Assembly (NCBI GenBank): GCA_004802725.1
Contig: SGPM01000239.1
Coordinates: 1,829-43,607 of the forward strand
Origin: Antrodiella citrinella
Lineage: Eukaryota > Basidiomycota > Agaricomycetes > Polyporales > Steccherinaceae
Direction of reading: 5' to 3'
DNA: 41,779 nucleotides
The notes under the pieces were generated by a model. That model had not been told where the DNA came from. It saw only the letters and a list, made by a program, of their open reading frames with translations, and did no database searches. Positions within the stretch are counted from its first letter, which is position 1. The number at the start of each line of letters is the position of its first letter. A program made the translations under genes and the position numbers. Positions 20,662 to 31,158 of the stretch are shown here, in pieces.

Positions 20662-22181
20662 ATGGAATCGTTGGTGGAACAAGCACAGAATGCGGAAACC
20701 GCATTCAAACACATCCCGATAATGTAATCTCAGTGTACGGCCTATCTTGAATGGACCCGCTGAAGGATATGTATGCGCTATCATACAGCGATTTGAAGGA
20801 CATCGCCCATACCGACGCTGCAAGCCGAAGAGCTCTGGCTGATGCGGTCAGGGATGCGTGTATCCACGTCGGGTTCCTGTACGGTGAGTGCCAAGTCTTC
20901 CGTTATCTGCCTAGTGCTCGTCTGACATAGACGCCGATGCTGTTTGCAGTGAAGAACCACGGGATCCCAGAACCCGTCATCGACAACGCTCTCGCAGCAT
21001 CCAAGCGCTTCTTCTCGCTCCCTAACGAGCAGAAAGCAGAGATCGACATCCGCAAGACGGCGAACTACAAGGGATACACCGCTCTCCTCAGCAGCAACAA
21101 CGACCCCGATAACGCCGGGGACATGCATGAGGGCTTCGAGTTTGGCTGGGAAGAGATACGGCCGAAAGGGTTTGATGAGAAGCGGGCGAATGACGGTGCT
21201 ATGGCTGGAGCGAATGTCTGGCCCCAGGACGTACCTGGATTCCGAGAAGATGTCTTGACCTACTAGTGAGTATTCGTATCTTCGCTCTCTGAGTTCTTGA
21301 CGGTTGACCGGAAGTCAAGTCATGCTGCGGTTGACCTTGGGAAAAAGCTGTTTCCGCTGTTCGCTCTCGCTCTGAATCTGCCAGAAGACTTCTTTGACAA
21401 TAAGGTGTGTTCGCCTCAAGCCCTTGCTCTTACCCGCTCACTGATCATCACAGCTAGACCAAGAACTCCGCTGCCATAATGCGCGTACTACATTATCCTC
21501 CACAGACAGGACACGTAGATGACCGTGTGATCGGTATTGGTGCTCATACTGAGTTAGTGGACTCTACTGCCTTCCCTGGTGAATCTCACTCACTGCTGCT
21601 CTTATAGTTTCGAGGTCAGAATGTCCTCGTACCATTCGTCCTGTGCTGATCCCCGTCCAACAGTGTTTCACGATCCTTTGGCAGGAACCCGAGATCCAAG
21701 CGCTCCAGGTACTCAATACGCAGAAGCAATGGATAGACGCACCACCCATTCCTGGAACCCTTGTCGTAAAGTGCGAAATTAGACCGCGATTCCCGTTCGT
21801 GCATACACGACTGACTTATCACTCACAGCTTAGGCGACCAGTTTGCACGGTGGACCAGTACGTCCGTTGTCATGTCCGAAGTGTCTGACTTATCACCTCC
21901 CGACAGATGATGTGTTCAAGTCTACTATACACCGAGCGATCAACCGCACGGGTGTCCGCCGTTACTCTATTCCTCTGTTCTTCGGCACTGACTACGATGT
22001 CAAACTCGAGGTCGGCGTTCCACGGCAACGTATTACACCCAAATCACTGACGACACACTGACGACGTCGTTTGTTTTAGCCCATCACAAGTTGCATTTCG
22101 CCTGAACGGCCGGCGAAATACGAGGTGGTCACGGCGGGTGATTATGTACAGCAGAGGCTGAAGGCCGCTTACGGGCATTAG
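20662..22181 (+). CDS. 2-oxoglutarate/Fe(II)-dependent oxygenase (isopenicillin-N-synthase-like)
   Basis: Ten exons sum to 1002 nt, giving 333 residues, normal for the family. The N-terminus MESLVEQAQNAETAFKHIPI joins through an intron (20724-20788) to IDLKDIAHTDAASRRALADA, forming the family's IPxIDL opening. This is why I prefer the start at 20662 over the ATG at 20751, which falls inside that intron. Next come CIHVGFLYVKNHGIPE (DIOX_N), FFSLPNEQKAEI and GFEFGWEE. The iron-binding triad is HTD in VIGIGAHTDFECFTILWQEP plus the later His in FKSTIHRAINRTGVRRYSIP, which also holds the 2OG-binding RxS (RYS). A 7-nt microexon (21608-21614) supplies the FE after HTD. The C-terminus is DYVQQRLKAAYGH. 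It is transcribed divergently from the SDR. The substrate is unknown; secondary metabolism or degradation of small organics are both possible. Confidence 0.93.
21608..21614 (+). other. 7-nt microexon inside the 2OG oxygenase gene
   Basis: It lies between introns 21553-21607 and 21615-21663. Only with it included does the sequence read AHTD-FE-CFTILWQ without a break, and the ten exons then total a multiple of three. Confidence 0.75.
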
Positions 22182-23718
22182 GGTTGTACAGTAAAAACAA
22201 ATAAACGATGGCATATCTCGTTCGGAGGATCGTTTTCCGACTCTCGTGGGTACATTCGTGCATCCTGGTAGCATTCCAGCTGGTTGCAAAACGATGTGCG
22301 AGTCACTAGTCCTACAACGGTTCGGAAAATGAAATGGAGCGGGTCCGGCAGATGATGCCAGACCTGTTCCAACCGGTAGTGCGCTGCGCCACCAACGAAT
22401 AGGTCGGGAGGTCGGGGCGGGCTTGGCTAGCTTGTCGGATCTCTAAATTTCCCAACAGGTAGAAATGTCGACTCACATATCGTTTTGCAACCAGCTGTCA
22501 AGTTGTGCGTCTCAGCGCAATCAATGGTGGGGTAGTCGTAAAGCTTACTTTGGGATTTCCGAAGGCGACTTTCCTTCACAGTATGCAGCAGTCTGCAGAA
22601 GTATATTTTGGTACCTACCCCGCCACGCGACTCTGGTGGTTCGACTTATTCCGACAACAAACAGCGGTGCATGATGAGAGACATTGTCAGTTTTCGTTCA
22701 AGTGGCTCAGACGTTATTGACGTTGGAACTGGCAGGAGTCGCAATGTTACCTGATTGTTACTATCTCACTGCCACCTGCACTGTATCCATCTTTTATTCG
22801 TGTCCAAGTACAGGCCCGTGTGATTGACGGTGGAGATCTTGCGGATATTCTCCAGGATGAGCTTGATAAACACTGAGCTTTGATTCCAACGTTGCATAAT
22901 GCGAGCTATTATGATCGTGTCTCACGCTGCACAGTAGACCCGCAAGCAATTTTTACTGTGGCGCACCAAGTGGGAGAATTGGGATCCGTAGTACTGTAAG
23001 ACTGCATGTTTGACTGGTTCTGAATGCATGCATCACAATGCCATTGCCATAGCCAGCTAAATGGCGCCTGATATTCGAACGACGATCTTCCAGTGGACAT
23101 GTGCTTGAAACTTATTCCCGCAGATCTTGTGAAGTACTGGATGTCATTCCAGTTGTCGACCGGCTGTATTGCTACCAAATATGTCAGACATCCACACACA
23201 TGGTTTGAAGGCAGGAGTTGTATTTACGGGAATCCTCGTCTCTCGTACCCAAAGTGGAATCGCACCCAGTCACCGCATTCTACGGTGATAGGGTTCGATT
23301 CAAGTCTAGTTTCTTCAACAGTTGAACGGTTGAGGGCTCTGCATCGTGGACTTCGAGTTGAAACTTGATGAGGTAGGATGAGGTGGCCGCGGCGTGGCAT
23401 CCGGGAGCCTCGGACGTTCAAGAAATTCTCTTGATGCATAAGACTGTTCGGTGGTTCTTATTTATTACTTCTGGACAGTACTAAGTATTCATGCTTACAG
23501 TGGCCCTGCGTTTTACTTTGCGATCTTGTGAATCTAAGCTCAAGCGCTCACTGTTGCACGTGCCACCGCGTTCGGCGCTTGCTCCTTCAAGTTCTCCGAG
23601 TCTCAGATCGCATCGCCGTCAGTGAACGAGGTCCTTCAAGGCTTCCTTGAACCTCCACCACAACTGTTGTTCCGGTTCTCTTCTATTTGGCCGATCTTTT
23701 TGCTATTACCCAGGAATA
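22182..23718. other. Intergenic region with a separated inverted repeat
   Basis: About 1.5 kb between the oxygenase and Msp1 genes, both plus strand. Apart from the inverted repeat pair at 22277/22479 I see no supported gene. Frames near 22,505 and 23,093 are short, with no motifs or splice continuity. Confidence 0.45.
22277..22497. repeat. Separated 19-bp perfect inverted repeat
   Basis: CAGCTGGTTGCAAAACGAT at 22277-22295 is exactly complementary to 22479-22497. Pairing continues inward for nine more bases with two mismatches. The arms are separated by about 183 bp of unrelated sequence. It may be the end pair of a small miniature element or a regulatory site; no target duplication is evident. 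Confidence 0.55.
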
Positions 23719-25210
23719 ATGCCAGACCATTCGACAAAGCGCATCATCGTAGATGGTACGTAGCCTCTCTCTTCTTCACGCGCCGAGCTGACGCATTGCG
23801 GTTGTCCTAGTTGCTCTTTTCGTCGCTTCTCAGGTGTGTGTCTTGAATTTTGCGCTTCGATGTATTTCTCACTCACGTTGTGTGCAAGGTAGCGTTGTAT
23901 TACACCGTGAAAGTGAGTCTTCAATGTGTCCAATTCCTACAGTGGCGCGTGCTGAACTTGCCATGTGTATCAGTGGGTAATGAACCCGGGAGTGCCAACA
24001 AAGACGACCAGTGCGAAGGGTCTGAAGGCTTTGGAGGGTATGGGGCATAAAGACATGAAGCTGGACGAATATGAACGTGAGTCTATCATCTACCTCCGTG
24101 CTGTTCACTCTCCAACTTGGACTTTGCATGCAGGCCAAATAGCATCGGAAGTAATTCACCCAGACGATATCCATATACGGTTCACCGGTACGTCACATTC
24201 CCCTCTCGTTGTTACTGAACTCAGCTCAAAGTGTATGCAGACATCGGGGGGCTCGATGATATCATTTCCTCCCTCCGAGAATCCGTCATATACCCTCTCA
24301 TGTACCCCCAAATATTCTCCTCTTCGTCTCTCCTTGGAGCACCTAAGGGCGTTCTTCTGTTTGGTCCACCGGGCTGCGGCAAGACAATGCTCGCGAAAGC
24401 CCTGGCCAAAGAATCTGGCGCGACGTTCATCAACATCGCAGCGTCCGTCCTGACGAACAAGTGGTACGGCGAGTCGAACAAGCTGGTGGCGGGTCTGTTC
24501 TCATTGGCTCGCAAGACGCAGCCGAGTATCGTGTTCATTGACGAGATTGACTCTTTCTTGCGGGAGAGGACGAAAGGCGATCATGAAGTCACCGGGATGA
24601 TGAAGGCAGAATTCATGACGTCAGTCTCAATTTGAGTCTGCGATGTTAACAATGCGGGTCTCACGGTTCTCCAGGCTTTGGGATGGCCTCACGTCAAGTA
24701 CAGACCGCATATTGGTCTTGGGTGCTACAAACCGCCCAACGGATATCGATTCTGCCATTCTGCGACGGATGCCCAAACGCTTCTCCGTTGGCCTACCACA
24801 ACTAGAACAACGCCATAAGATCCTTACCCTAGTACGTCCCTCATTTTCCATGTCATTGCACCCGCTAACCGCTGTGTGCAGATGCTCAAAGATACCAAGA
24901 TGGCACCAGACTTCTCCATGGACGTCCTCGCACAGCGCACACACGGTCTCTCAGGCTCAGACCTGAAAGAGATCTGCCGCAACGCTGCTATGATCCCGAT
25001 GCGTGAGTTCATGAGGAACGCTGGTTCCAATTTGGATGTCCTAGCTCGCGCACAAGAAGATGTAAGTTTCTGCCATTACTGTGCGTGATGGTGGAGATAT
25101 ATTGACCGTTTGGGTGGTAGGGATTTGAGCTACGGCCGCTTGCGCTGGGCGATTTCTTCCAGTCGGACGCGGCGAGCTCGTTGCTGCCGCCACCGCCAGA
25201 CTACGATTGA
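23719..25210 (+). CDS. MSP1: Msp1/ATAD1-type AAA+ ATPase, outer-membrane protein extractor
   Basis: Membrane-anchored AAA+ translocase that pulls mislocalised tail-anchored proteins from the mitochondrial outer membrane and peroxisomes (family knowledge). The start [12 protein letters not shown] at 23719 joins via two introns to [20 protein letters not shown], the N-terminal anchor. Then follow the linker [40 protein letters not shown], Walker A GPPGCGKT, the pore loop region NKWYGES, Walker [10 protein letters not shown] with [20 protein letters not shown], sensor-1 [11 protein letters not shown], the arginine-finger segment ILRRMPKRF, and sensor-2 [15 protein letters not shown]. The C-terminus is [11 protein letters not shown]. 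It is in line with fungal Msp1 along its whole length, about 380 residues. The gene has short introns throughout and no visible defect. Confidence 0.95.
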
Positions 25211-25659
25211 TCATATCCTTAACTGTTTGTCGCAATAATGTGTTCCATAGATGCATCTCTGATTCGGGTGGCCTGTAGTTGTCTCTAGAATTACTTATAC
25301 AAGGTTGCACTGGAGTTTTTCGGGCAGCTTGAACGCGGAGTAAGACCGAATCAATGTACGTTCGATAAATTTTACGTGGTGGCGGCAGTAGGTTCGGTAT
25401 GTCACAGAAGGAAGAGCGTGGTCAGAGGCATTCAGATTGTGTTAGACATCCCAGCGAGAGGTCAGGTACAGTCTGCGGAAGGTCGGTTGGACGAAAGGGT
25501 ATGCCGCTCAAACTCTAAAATACAAACAGGCGTATGCAGTGGGGTATAACGGCACATAGTAATACAACCCGTAAAGCAATGGCGGGAAAACGAACGACGA
25601 AGTGAGAACAAGAGACGGTAGGGAGCAAAATGACATCCTACTGCCTAGTAAACCAAACT
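25211..25659. other. Convergent intergenic region
   Basis: About 450 bp between the 3' ends of the Msp1 and P450 genes. No gene, repeat or RNA is seen. Confidence 0.45.
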
Positions 25660-27767
25660 TCAAACAACCGTCGGTGGAGAGTCCGGGACGTATGGCGCCA
25701 CCATTAGAGGACACTTGCTCCCTTCGTGATGTTTGCCCAGGATATACGGCCGGGTGAGGACTCTGCGAATTTCAGAATTTCACTCATTGTGTCGACAGTG
25801 AATGTGTGATGGGGCTTACACGTTGGCTTTTGCGATCTTCTCGTCTGACGTTGCGAATGTGAAGTTGGCTAACAAGATAAATAAGAACGACTTCATCTCA
25901 ATGAGGGAAAATCGCAGCCCAATGCATGACTACAGCAGACATCAACATGCGGGTAGTTCAGGTAACGTTCTGGTCACGTACCCGAGGTCCAGCGGAGAAT
26001 GTCATCATGTTAGAATATAGCCCGGGGTTCGAAAGGACGGTTTCAGGGAGGTTATCCCATCGATCCGGCCTGCAGAGGACCTGAGTACCTAACGAAGAAA
26101 GACCAAGTGGAAAACGTACACGAAAGCCCACGCATCCGACCCCCATACCTCTTTGTCCAAGTTGAACGCCTCCACAGCAATGTGCACCGCACTGCCCTTG
26201 GGCACCCTGATCGACCTTATCTCCTCCTTGATAGTGCCGTCGGGCTGCTTGAACTTCATTGGGGAAGAGGTGGGGACAACGTCATCTTGAGTGGCCGCAC
26301 GTATGGAAGAGTGCAGTGGCGGAATAATACGCAGACTTTCGCGACAGACTTTGTCAAGGTACGGCAAGTCTGCGATCGTCGCGTATAGTGACTCGACTTC
26401 TTCATCCGTGAGGGACTCGAGAGGAGCAGAAGGCAGGACGGAAAGAATCTCGGTTCGGAGGATGTTCTGACAATCAGGATACATTGCAAGGAGGAGGAAT
26501 GTCCAAGTGAGTGCGAGCGAAGTTGTGTCCGAGCCGGCGAACATGAATGTATTGATGTTGTTGAGGATGTCTTCGTCCGAGCAACGTTGCTCTGGTTGAA
26601 TGTCCACCGACTGGTTGGATTTCACTAGCGGAATATCATGAGGAAGGATGATTGGAAGGACATTGCAAGATGCACGTACATAGCAAGGTCAACAAATCCT
26701 TCCCTTGGTAGGTCTTTCCGGCTTTCTCTGCTTCTAGAATTTTCTGTTTCTTTTCCTGAATGAGCTGACCGGCCACACGATGGATGACAGCTTTGCACTT
26801 CTTGATGGTACGCGTCCTGTGGTCATGCTAGAGTGGGCATCAGACGCGGAAACATCATTCACAACCGATATGCACGTACGAGGAGCCATCTCAGAAGCGG
26901 AAAGTACAGAAAAACGATCATACGCATGGCTCCACCTTGAGATATTCCAACCTCAAACATCTCCTTGTACGCGTGAAGTAATTCATTGTCGCCATTGTCA
27001 ATCGCGTTCAACTGGTAATCAAACCCTGACCCTACGCGTAAGCCACGGTCACAGAGTCCAATACACAGCGCACCTGCAGAGCCGATCACATCGAAAGTCG
27101 CTCGAGACATCCAGTCACATACGTCGAGCTTCATACGTTTCTCTCCTGATTGTTGTGAGAACATGTCTTGCCACTTGTTCCTCATCTTGACACCCTTGCT
27201 GAACACGAGAGGTACCAATGCACGTAGGTTCTGGATCGAGAACGCAGGCATGGCTACGCGTCGTTGCCTTTTGTGTACTTGACCCTCTGCAGCAAGCATG
27301 CCACAGCCTATCAGGCTCTCGATGAGGTCACGGGAATACCATGGCTTCTCGTAAATGGTGGAGTTTTTCAGGATATGGGATACGGATACCGGGTCCAACG
27401 ACAACAAACGATCATCCCACTAAGATACTATCAGGTCGATGAGTCATGGAGCTCAAAGAAGGTAGGACGTACTGGTAATGGACCTCGAATGCGTACACTT
27501 CGCCCATACTCTTGCACGAACCTCTCATGTGTCTTCCGTGAAATCCCAGCACTTTGCCTCATCAAGACCTTTCAACATTTGAACTGGAATAGGGACTCAC
27601 TCCATCGTCATATGCATATGTGTGTTGTCAATCAATCTTGTACTCGGAGGGCCAGGAAGTTGTCGCAGTGGATTTGACCGCGGTGCGACGAACACCAGGT
27701 TAACGACATAAACAACCAGCCCCGACAGCAGCGCAATCACGAGACGTGGTAGCAGTGTGAAAGACAT
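25660..27767 (-). CDS. Cytochrome P450 monooxygenase, complete
   Basis: ER-anchored haem monooxygenase. The N-terminus MSFTLLPRLVIALLSGLVVY is the membrane anchor, followed by the proline hinge LRQLPGPPS. After introns come RKTHERFVQEYGRSVRIRGP, LLSLDPVSVSHILKNSTIYE, the helix-C WxxxR-equivalent QVHKRQRRVAMPAFS, and a helix-I oxygen-binding FAGSDTTSLALTW. The K-helix ExxR is in CRESLRIIPPLHSSIR, the PERF-type region in RPDRWDNLP, and the haem-binding FxxGxRxCxG is FSAGPRSCIG followed by LRFSLIEMKSFLFILLANF. The last exon reads TRPYILGKHHEGSKCPLM and stops at 25660. All residues needed for activity are present. It resembles the large agaricomycete P450 groups of unknown substrate; I do not assign a CYP family. 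At least eight short introns are present. Confidence 0.92.
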
Positions 27768-29456
27768 TGGGATGGACGTTTAATGGGAACGAGAGGTCGA
27801 AAGACTAGAGTTGCTACTATATGGATGTTTGCCCGATTTTCTTTTTGTTCAGAAGACAATAGCACGAATCGATCATGAGGTTCTAGCGCTTCAACCGTGA
27901 GACGGTACGCACCATAACCAGTGGCTCTGACCTGCCCAGTTCCAGATGAGAACCAACCTTTGATCAAAGAGCATGAAGTATATCATAATGTTGACGCTTT
28001 GGAGGAGGCTGGATGAGAGGAAGAAATGAAACAATTCGAGACGCGATTATCCCCAAAGTAGACGCCGGTCTCAGAATACCGGCTAACGTTTGTCTTTTTG
28101 TCTTTTTGTTCCTGGGAGTCTGGGACACCTCCGCTATAGCCAGCCATATCCTGACATATACCCCTGCAGCCGCAACAGATCATCTCGAGATGTGAGGAAG
28201 TTCATTTGCCTAGATAATGCCTCCATGTGAACTCACGAGTCACGACCTGGAAACTGAAATCAGAAAGGGACTTGCGAGTGAGTACTTACTCTCGATCTCG
28301 AGGGATACATAGTGACTGTGAACGTTTCACCGACGCCATCTCGAAGCATCTCGACGTCTTGAAGTTCAAGGAGCTCTTCGCAGCTACCATATTGTTCTCG
28401 ACTCCGACGCCGGAGTTCATCAGCAGAATGTCCAGGACCAATGCCGGAGACGAGTACCTCTGCAACCCGTGTCCCGAATACCGTGTCTCGTATGGAAGTT
28501 TCAGCACGGCGGTGCACCGTTCAATTATGTCTTTGTGTTGGATGTGGCGACGCAAGTGGCCGGAGGTTTTACTGCATCCGGCTTTCACACGTATCGTGAG
28601 CGTCCGCTCCCCTGCAAATCCCGACACAGAGCGCTGCTGACCATGACATTGACCTTGTAGATTCCGACCGGGTGAGGTGTACCGGTGATACTCAAAGTCG
28701 AGTCATCCTCATCTTTTAGATTCACTCGGTGCTCATGACGTCCGAGTCATTTGCATACAAAGACTGCGCAGATAAGGATGTATTCACATCTATATCTATT
28801 TCTGCTGTGAGCGAAGCTCCACGCAGCTGAGCACCTCAGTGTTAAGTTACTAGTGCCTACGCAGCTCTGGCGGTTCATGGGCGTTGTTCCAGAGCTGTAA
28901 GAACGCCTGGTCCACGTATGCGCAGACATATCCTGTCTCTTGTCTAACGTTCCGATCTCCGGAGTCGCTACAGGTCTGTAACATACTTGGTACCTGTATC
29001 AAGTCTGGTCTGGTTATGTTCTTGCTTCCTACCGAATCCGACCCTGTCTGCACAGGTATTGTCTTGACGTACCATGTGGATCCAATGACTAGATGACTCG
29101 TTCTCCAATACCCCAGTACGCGTATTTGACTCTTTACCAACTACAGCCTGTCATTGACAATAACTTGGGTCGTTAGGGACAACTTTTCCCTACGAAAATG
29201 ATTACAGCCTTGGCAAATTGCTCGGGCATTGCATTGTCAGACGATACTGTGACTGCGGCGTAACTCAAAAATACATCTCAGCAAACTATCGTCAACTGCG
29301 GTTCCGGTACCAATGAGCTTGCAGTACGAGATAACTCGCAAAGACGAAGTATAAAATGCGACGACATGCCGTCACCTTGTTTCTGTATTGACAACAGCGG
29401 TTTGTGAAGCTTCACAAGTTACTGAACTTCACCCTTCGAACAAATCATTTCGCATC
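27768..29456. other. Long region without a settled gene
   Basis: About 1.7 kb upstream of the P450. Between 28,217 and 28,660 both strands have open frames. On the plus strand an ATG at 28217 (MPPCELTSHDLETEIRKG) runs into a GTGAGT donor, and a later frame includes APFNYVFVLDVATQVAGG. On the minus strand a frame includes EVLVSGIGPGHSADELRRR. I cannot choose between them or name a family, so I call no CDS. A TATAAAAT at 29350-29357 belongs to the next gene. Confidence 0.4.
29350..29357 (+). promoter_or_regulatory. TATA box of the small Lys-rich protein gene
   Basis: TATAAAAT lies 107 bp upstream of the ATG at 29457, a usual distance for this fungal group once a 5' leader is allowed for. Confidence 0.55.
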
Positions 29457-29866
29457 ATGTCCCAGCAGCCTTCGCCAAACCCTACCTCTCCTATCGCGTC
29501 CACAGTGTCGCTGATCTCCACCACATCTAACTCTTCCACCGCTACTTTATTACCGAAGGTGAGCAGCGATTGCATTTTCCTTTGGCTTGTTTCATGACTC
29601 GTTGTCAATTTTAGAAACCCGCCGCACAAACTGGGGGAGCCGCTGCTGATCACGCCACTACAACTCCTCAGGCTTCACCCCAGCCGAAGAATTTTGAAGC
29701 GTCGTTTGCCGCTCTCTCGGCCTCCTACGGTTTCGGTGGAGGCGCTCCCATCACGCCTGCTAAGAAAAACAAGAAAAACAAATCGAAGAAGGGCAAAGGC
29801 AAGGCGACAGCTGATACCCAGGCAACCACGTCTTTCGTCGGGGGTGCATCTGCCCCTGCGGCCTGA
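29457..29866 (+). CDS. Small Ser/Thr-rich, Lys-tract protein of unknown function (117 residues)
   Basis: Two exons (29457-29558 and 29615-29866, GTGAGC...TTTTAG intron) give 354 nt including the stop. The N-terminal third is Ser/Thr/Pro-rich and probably disordered (MSQQPSPNPTSPIASTVS...). A central patch FEASFAALSASYGFGGGAPI is the only hydrophobic, likely conserved element. Next comes a lysine tract AKKNKKNKSKKGKGKA and an Ala/Thr tail ending ASAPAA. The Lys tract could be a nuclear/nucleolar signal or bind nucleic acid; this is inference. A TATA box and CA-rich leader precede the ATG. I recognise the general layout of small basidiomycete proteins, but no functional family. Confidence 0.8.
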
Positions 29867-30720
29867 GACGGGTTTCCAACTGGAACACTCCGAGATTCTT
29901 GGTACGTGATTGAGCTTTACACGCTTGTCGACCTCAACTCACTACAGAAGCAGATCCATACATCCCCCCTCTGACCTTGACTTTCAACTGTTGTCCAATG
30001 TACGATATTTGCACATGTGCTGAATGATGTACCGCCCATGTGAATGAAACCTTCTAGCCACGTTGCTACCGATCTGGGGTGTCGGTGAATGTGGCCCTAT
30101 GTGGGTCCACGTACTGCGGATACCGGACCGCAACAAATCGTTCACGGCCCGCCATCCCTTACATTTGAAACACTACAGCTTCGAAAAATCTACGTCCGTT
30201 CACTCTCCCGTTCACTTGTAATCCCTCGGCCCACTGTTATAATCTCAATCATGGCGAAATGTGGCCACTCCTCTGACGGCGTTTCCATTCACACCACTCC
30301 ACTCCGAGGCTTGACGATGCATGACGATCAGAATAATCTGTGGCGTCTCTGACCGTGACTATTCCAAAGAGTGATTTGACCAAGCAATCGATGAAAACCC
30401 GAGATCTCTGACACGAGAAACCGGTCAGTGCCTGACATGCCCTTTCTCCTGTGTCCCGTTCGTTGACCTTGTATTTTTCCGCCGTATTCCGTGCTAGATC
30501 GATCGAGTTACAAAATTCCGACTGATCACTGGCACTGTGGAATGTCGACAAGTATACACGGAATGTTGTGTACCCTGGTTTCAACTGCCTATAATTGAAT
30601 TTGAGGCCACTGAAACAAACCAAGAACATCCTCCGCAGATCCTATAAAAAGTATTCACGTACAAGTGGCACAACTTGAAGCTTGCATCCTTCTGCACGCC
30701 CCGCCCTACCCCTACCCAAT
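29867..30720. other. Intergenic, promoter of the secreted protein at its end
   Basis: About 0.85 kb without a supported gene. It ends in the core promoter of the Thr/His-rich gene (TATA at 30643). Confidence 0.45.
30643..30650 (+). promoter_or_regulatory. TATA box of the secreted Thr/His-rich protein gene
   Basis: TATAAAAA lies 78 bp before the ATG at 30721. The leader between is pyrimidine-rich (CCCCGCCCTACCCCTACCC), as often seen before highly expressed fungal genes. Confidence 0.6.
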
Positions 30721-31158
30721 ATGAAGCTCTCATCCTCTGTCAACTTCATCGTGCTCTTCCTCGGTGCTTTCGCCACCGCGGTGATCGTCCTCCCAGGGTC
30801 CGAAGGCGGCGTCGATACCGGCGGCGACATCTCTCATACTTATTCCCATCTCGTCTCGCCCACTCACACCCTTCCTACTCCGCCTTCCATCACCCATCCC
30901 ACTCCGCCTTCTATCACCCATCCCACTCACACCTTGACGTCCACCCTGCCTACGTTCTCACCCACTACCACCACCCGGGTCCGGTTCCGGCATGACCACA
31001 GCACCAGCCACACTCATTCCACCCGCACTAATTCCACCCGCACTAGCCACACTCATTCCACCAGCACTGACGGTCACGATACTACCACTACTACCAGTTT
31101 TAGCTTCGTCACTCCTGTCGCTCCTATTGCTACCTCATTGTTCCGTCGCGAGGCCTGA
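30721..31158 (+). CDS. Secreted Thr/Ser/His-rich low-complexity protein (145 residues)
   Basis: An intronless frame from ATG 30721; an earlier in-frame stretch lacks ATG and lies between the TATA box and this start. Residues 1-20 (MKLSSSVNFIVLFLGAFATA) form a clear signal peptide. The mature part has almost no large hydrophobic residues and no cysteine, so it is not a hydrophobin. It contains a direct repeat TPPSITHP (twice), several THT/HTHS motifs, a poly-Thr run near residue 120 and the C-terminus SLFRREA. Ser/Thr richness predicts heavy O-mannosylation; the histidines could bind metal ions. RR-EA near the end looks like a Kex2-type site but leaves only two residues. Function unknown; cell-wall or surface protein is the best guess. 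Confidence 0.78.
   Translation: MKLSSSVNFIVLFLGAFATAVIVLPGSEGGVDTGGDISHTYSHLVSPTHTLPTPPSITHPTPPSITHPTHTLTSTLPTFSPTTTTRVRFRHDHSTSHTHSTRTNSTRTSHTHSTSTDGHDTTTTTSFSFVTPVAPIATSLFRREA

Noticed and set aside
20751..20780. ATG at 20751 as the start of the 2OG oxygenase
   Set aside because: It falls within an intron when the upstream exon from 20662 is used, and only the latter restores the conserved IPxIDL opening.
10592..27767. A full secondary-metabolite gene cluster
   Set aside because: No backbone synthase or pathway regulator is present, and unrelated genes (Msp1, repeat membrane protein) lie between the candidate members.
28217..28660. Coding gene on either strand upstream of the P450
   Set aside because: Competing frames on both strands look equally plausible, junction phases do not settle it, and no family is recognised.
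30721..31158. Hydrophobin or pheromone precursor for the small secreted protein
   Set aside because: It has no cysteines at all, so it lacks the eight-cysteine hydrophobin pattern and a CaaX end.
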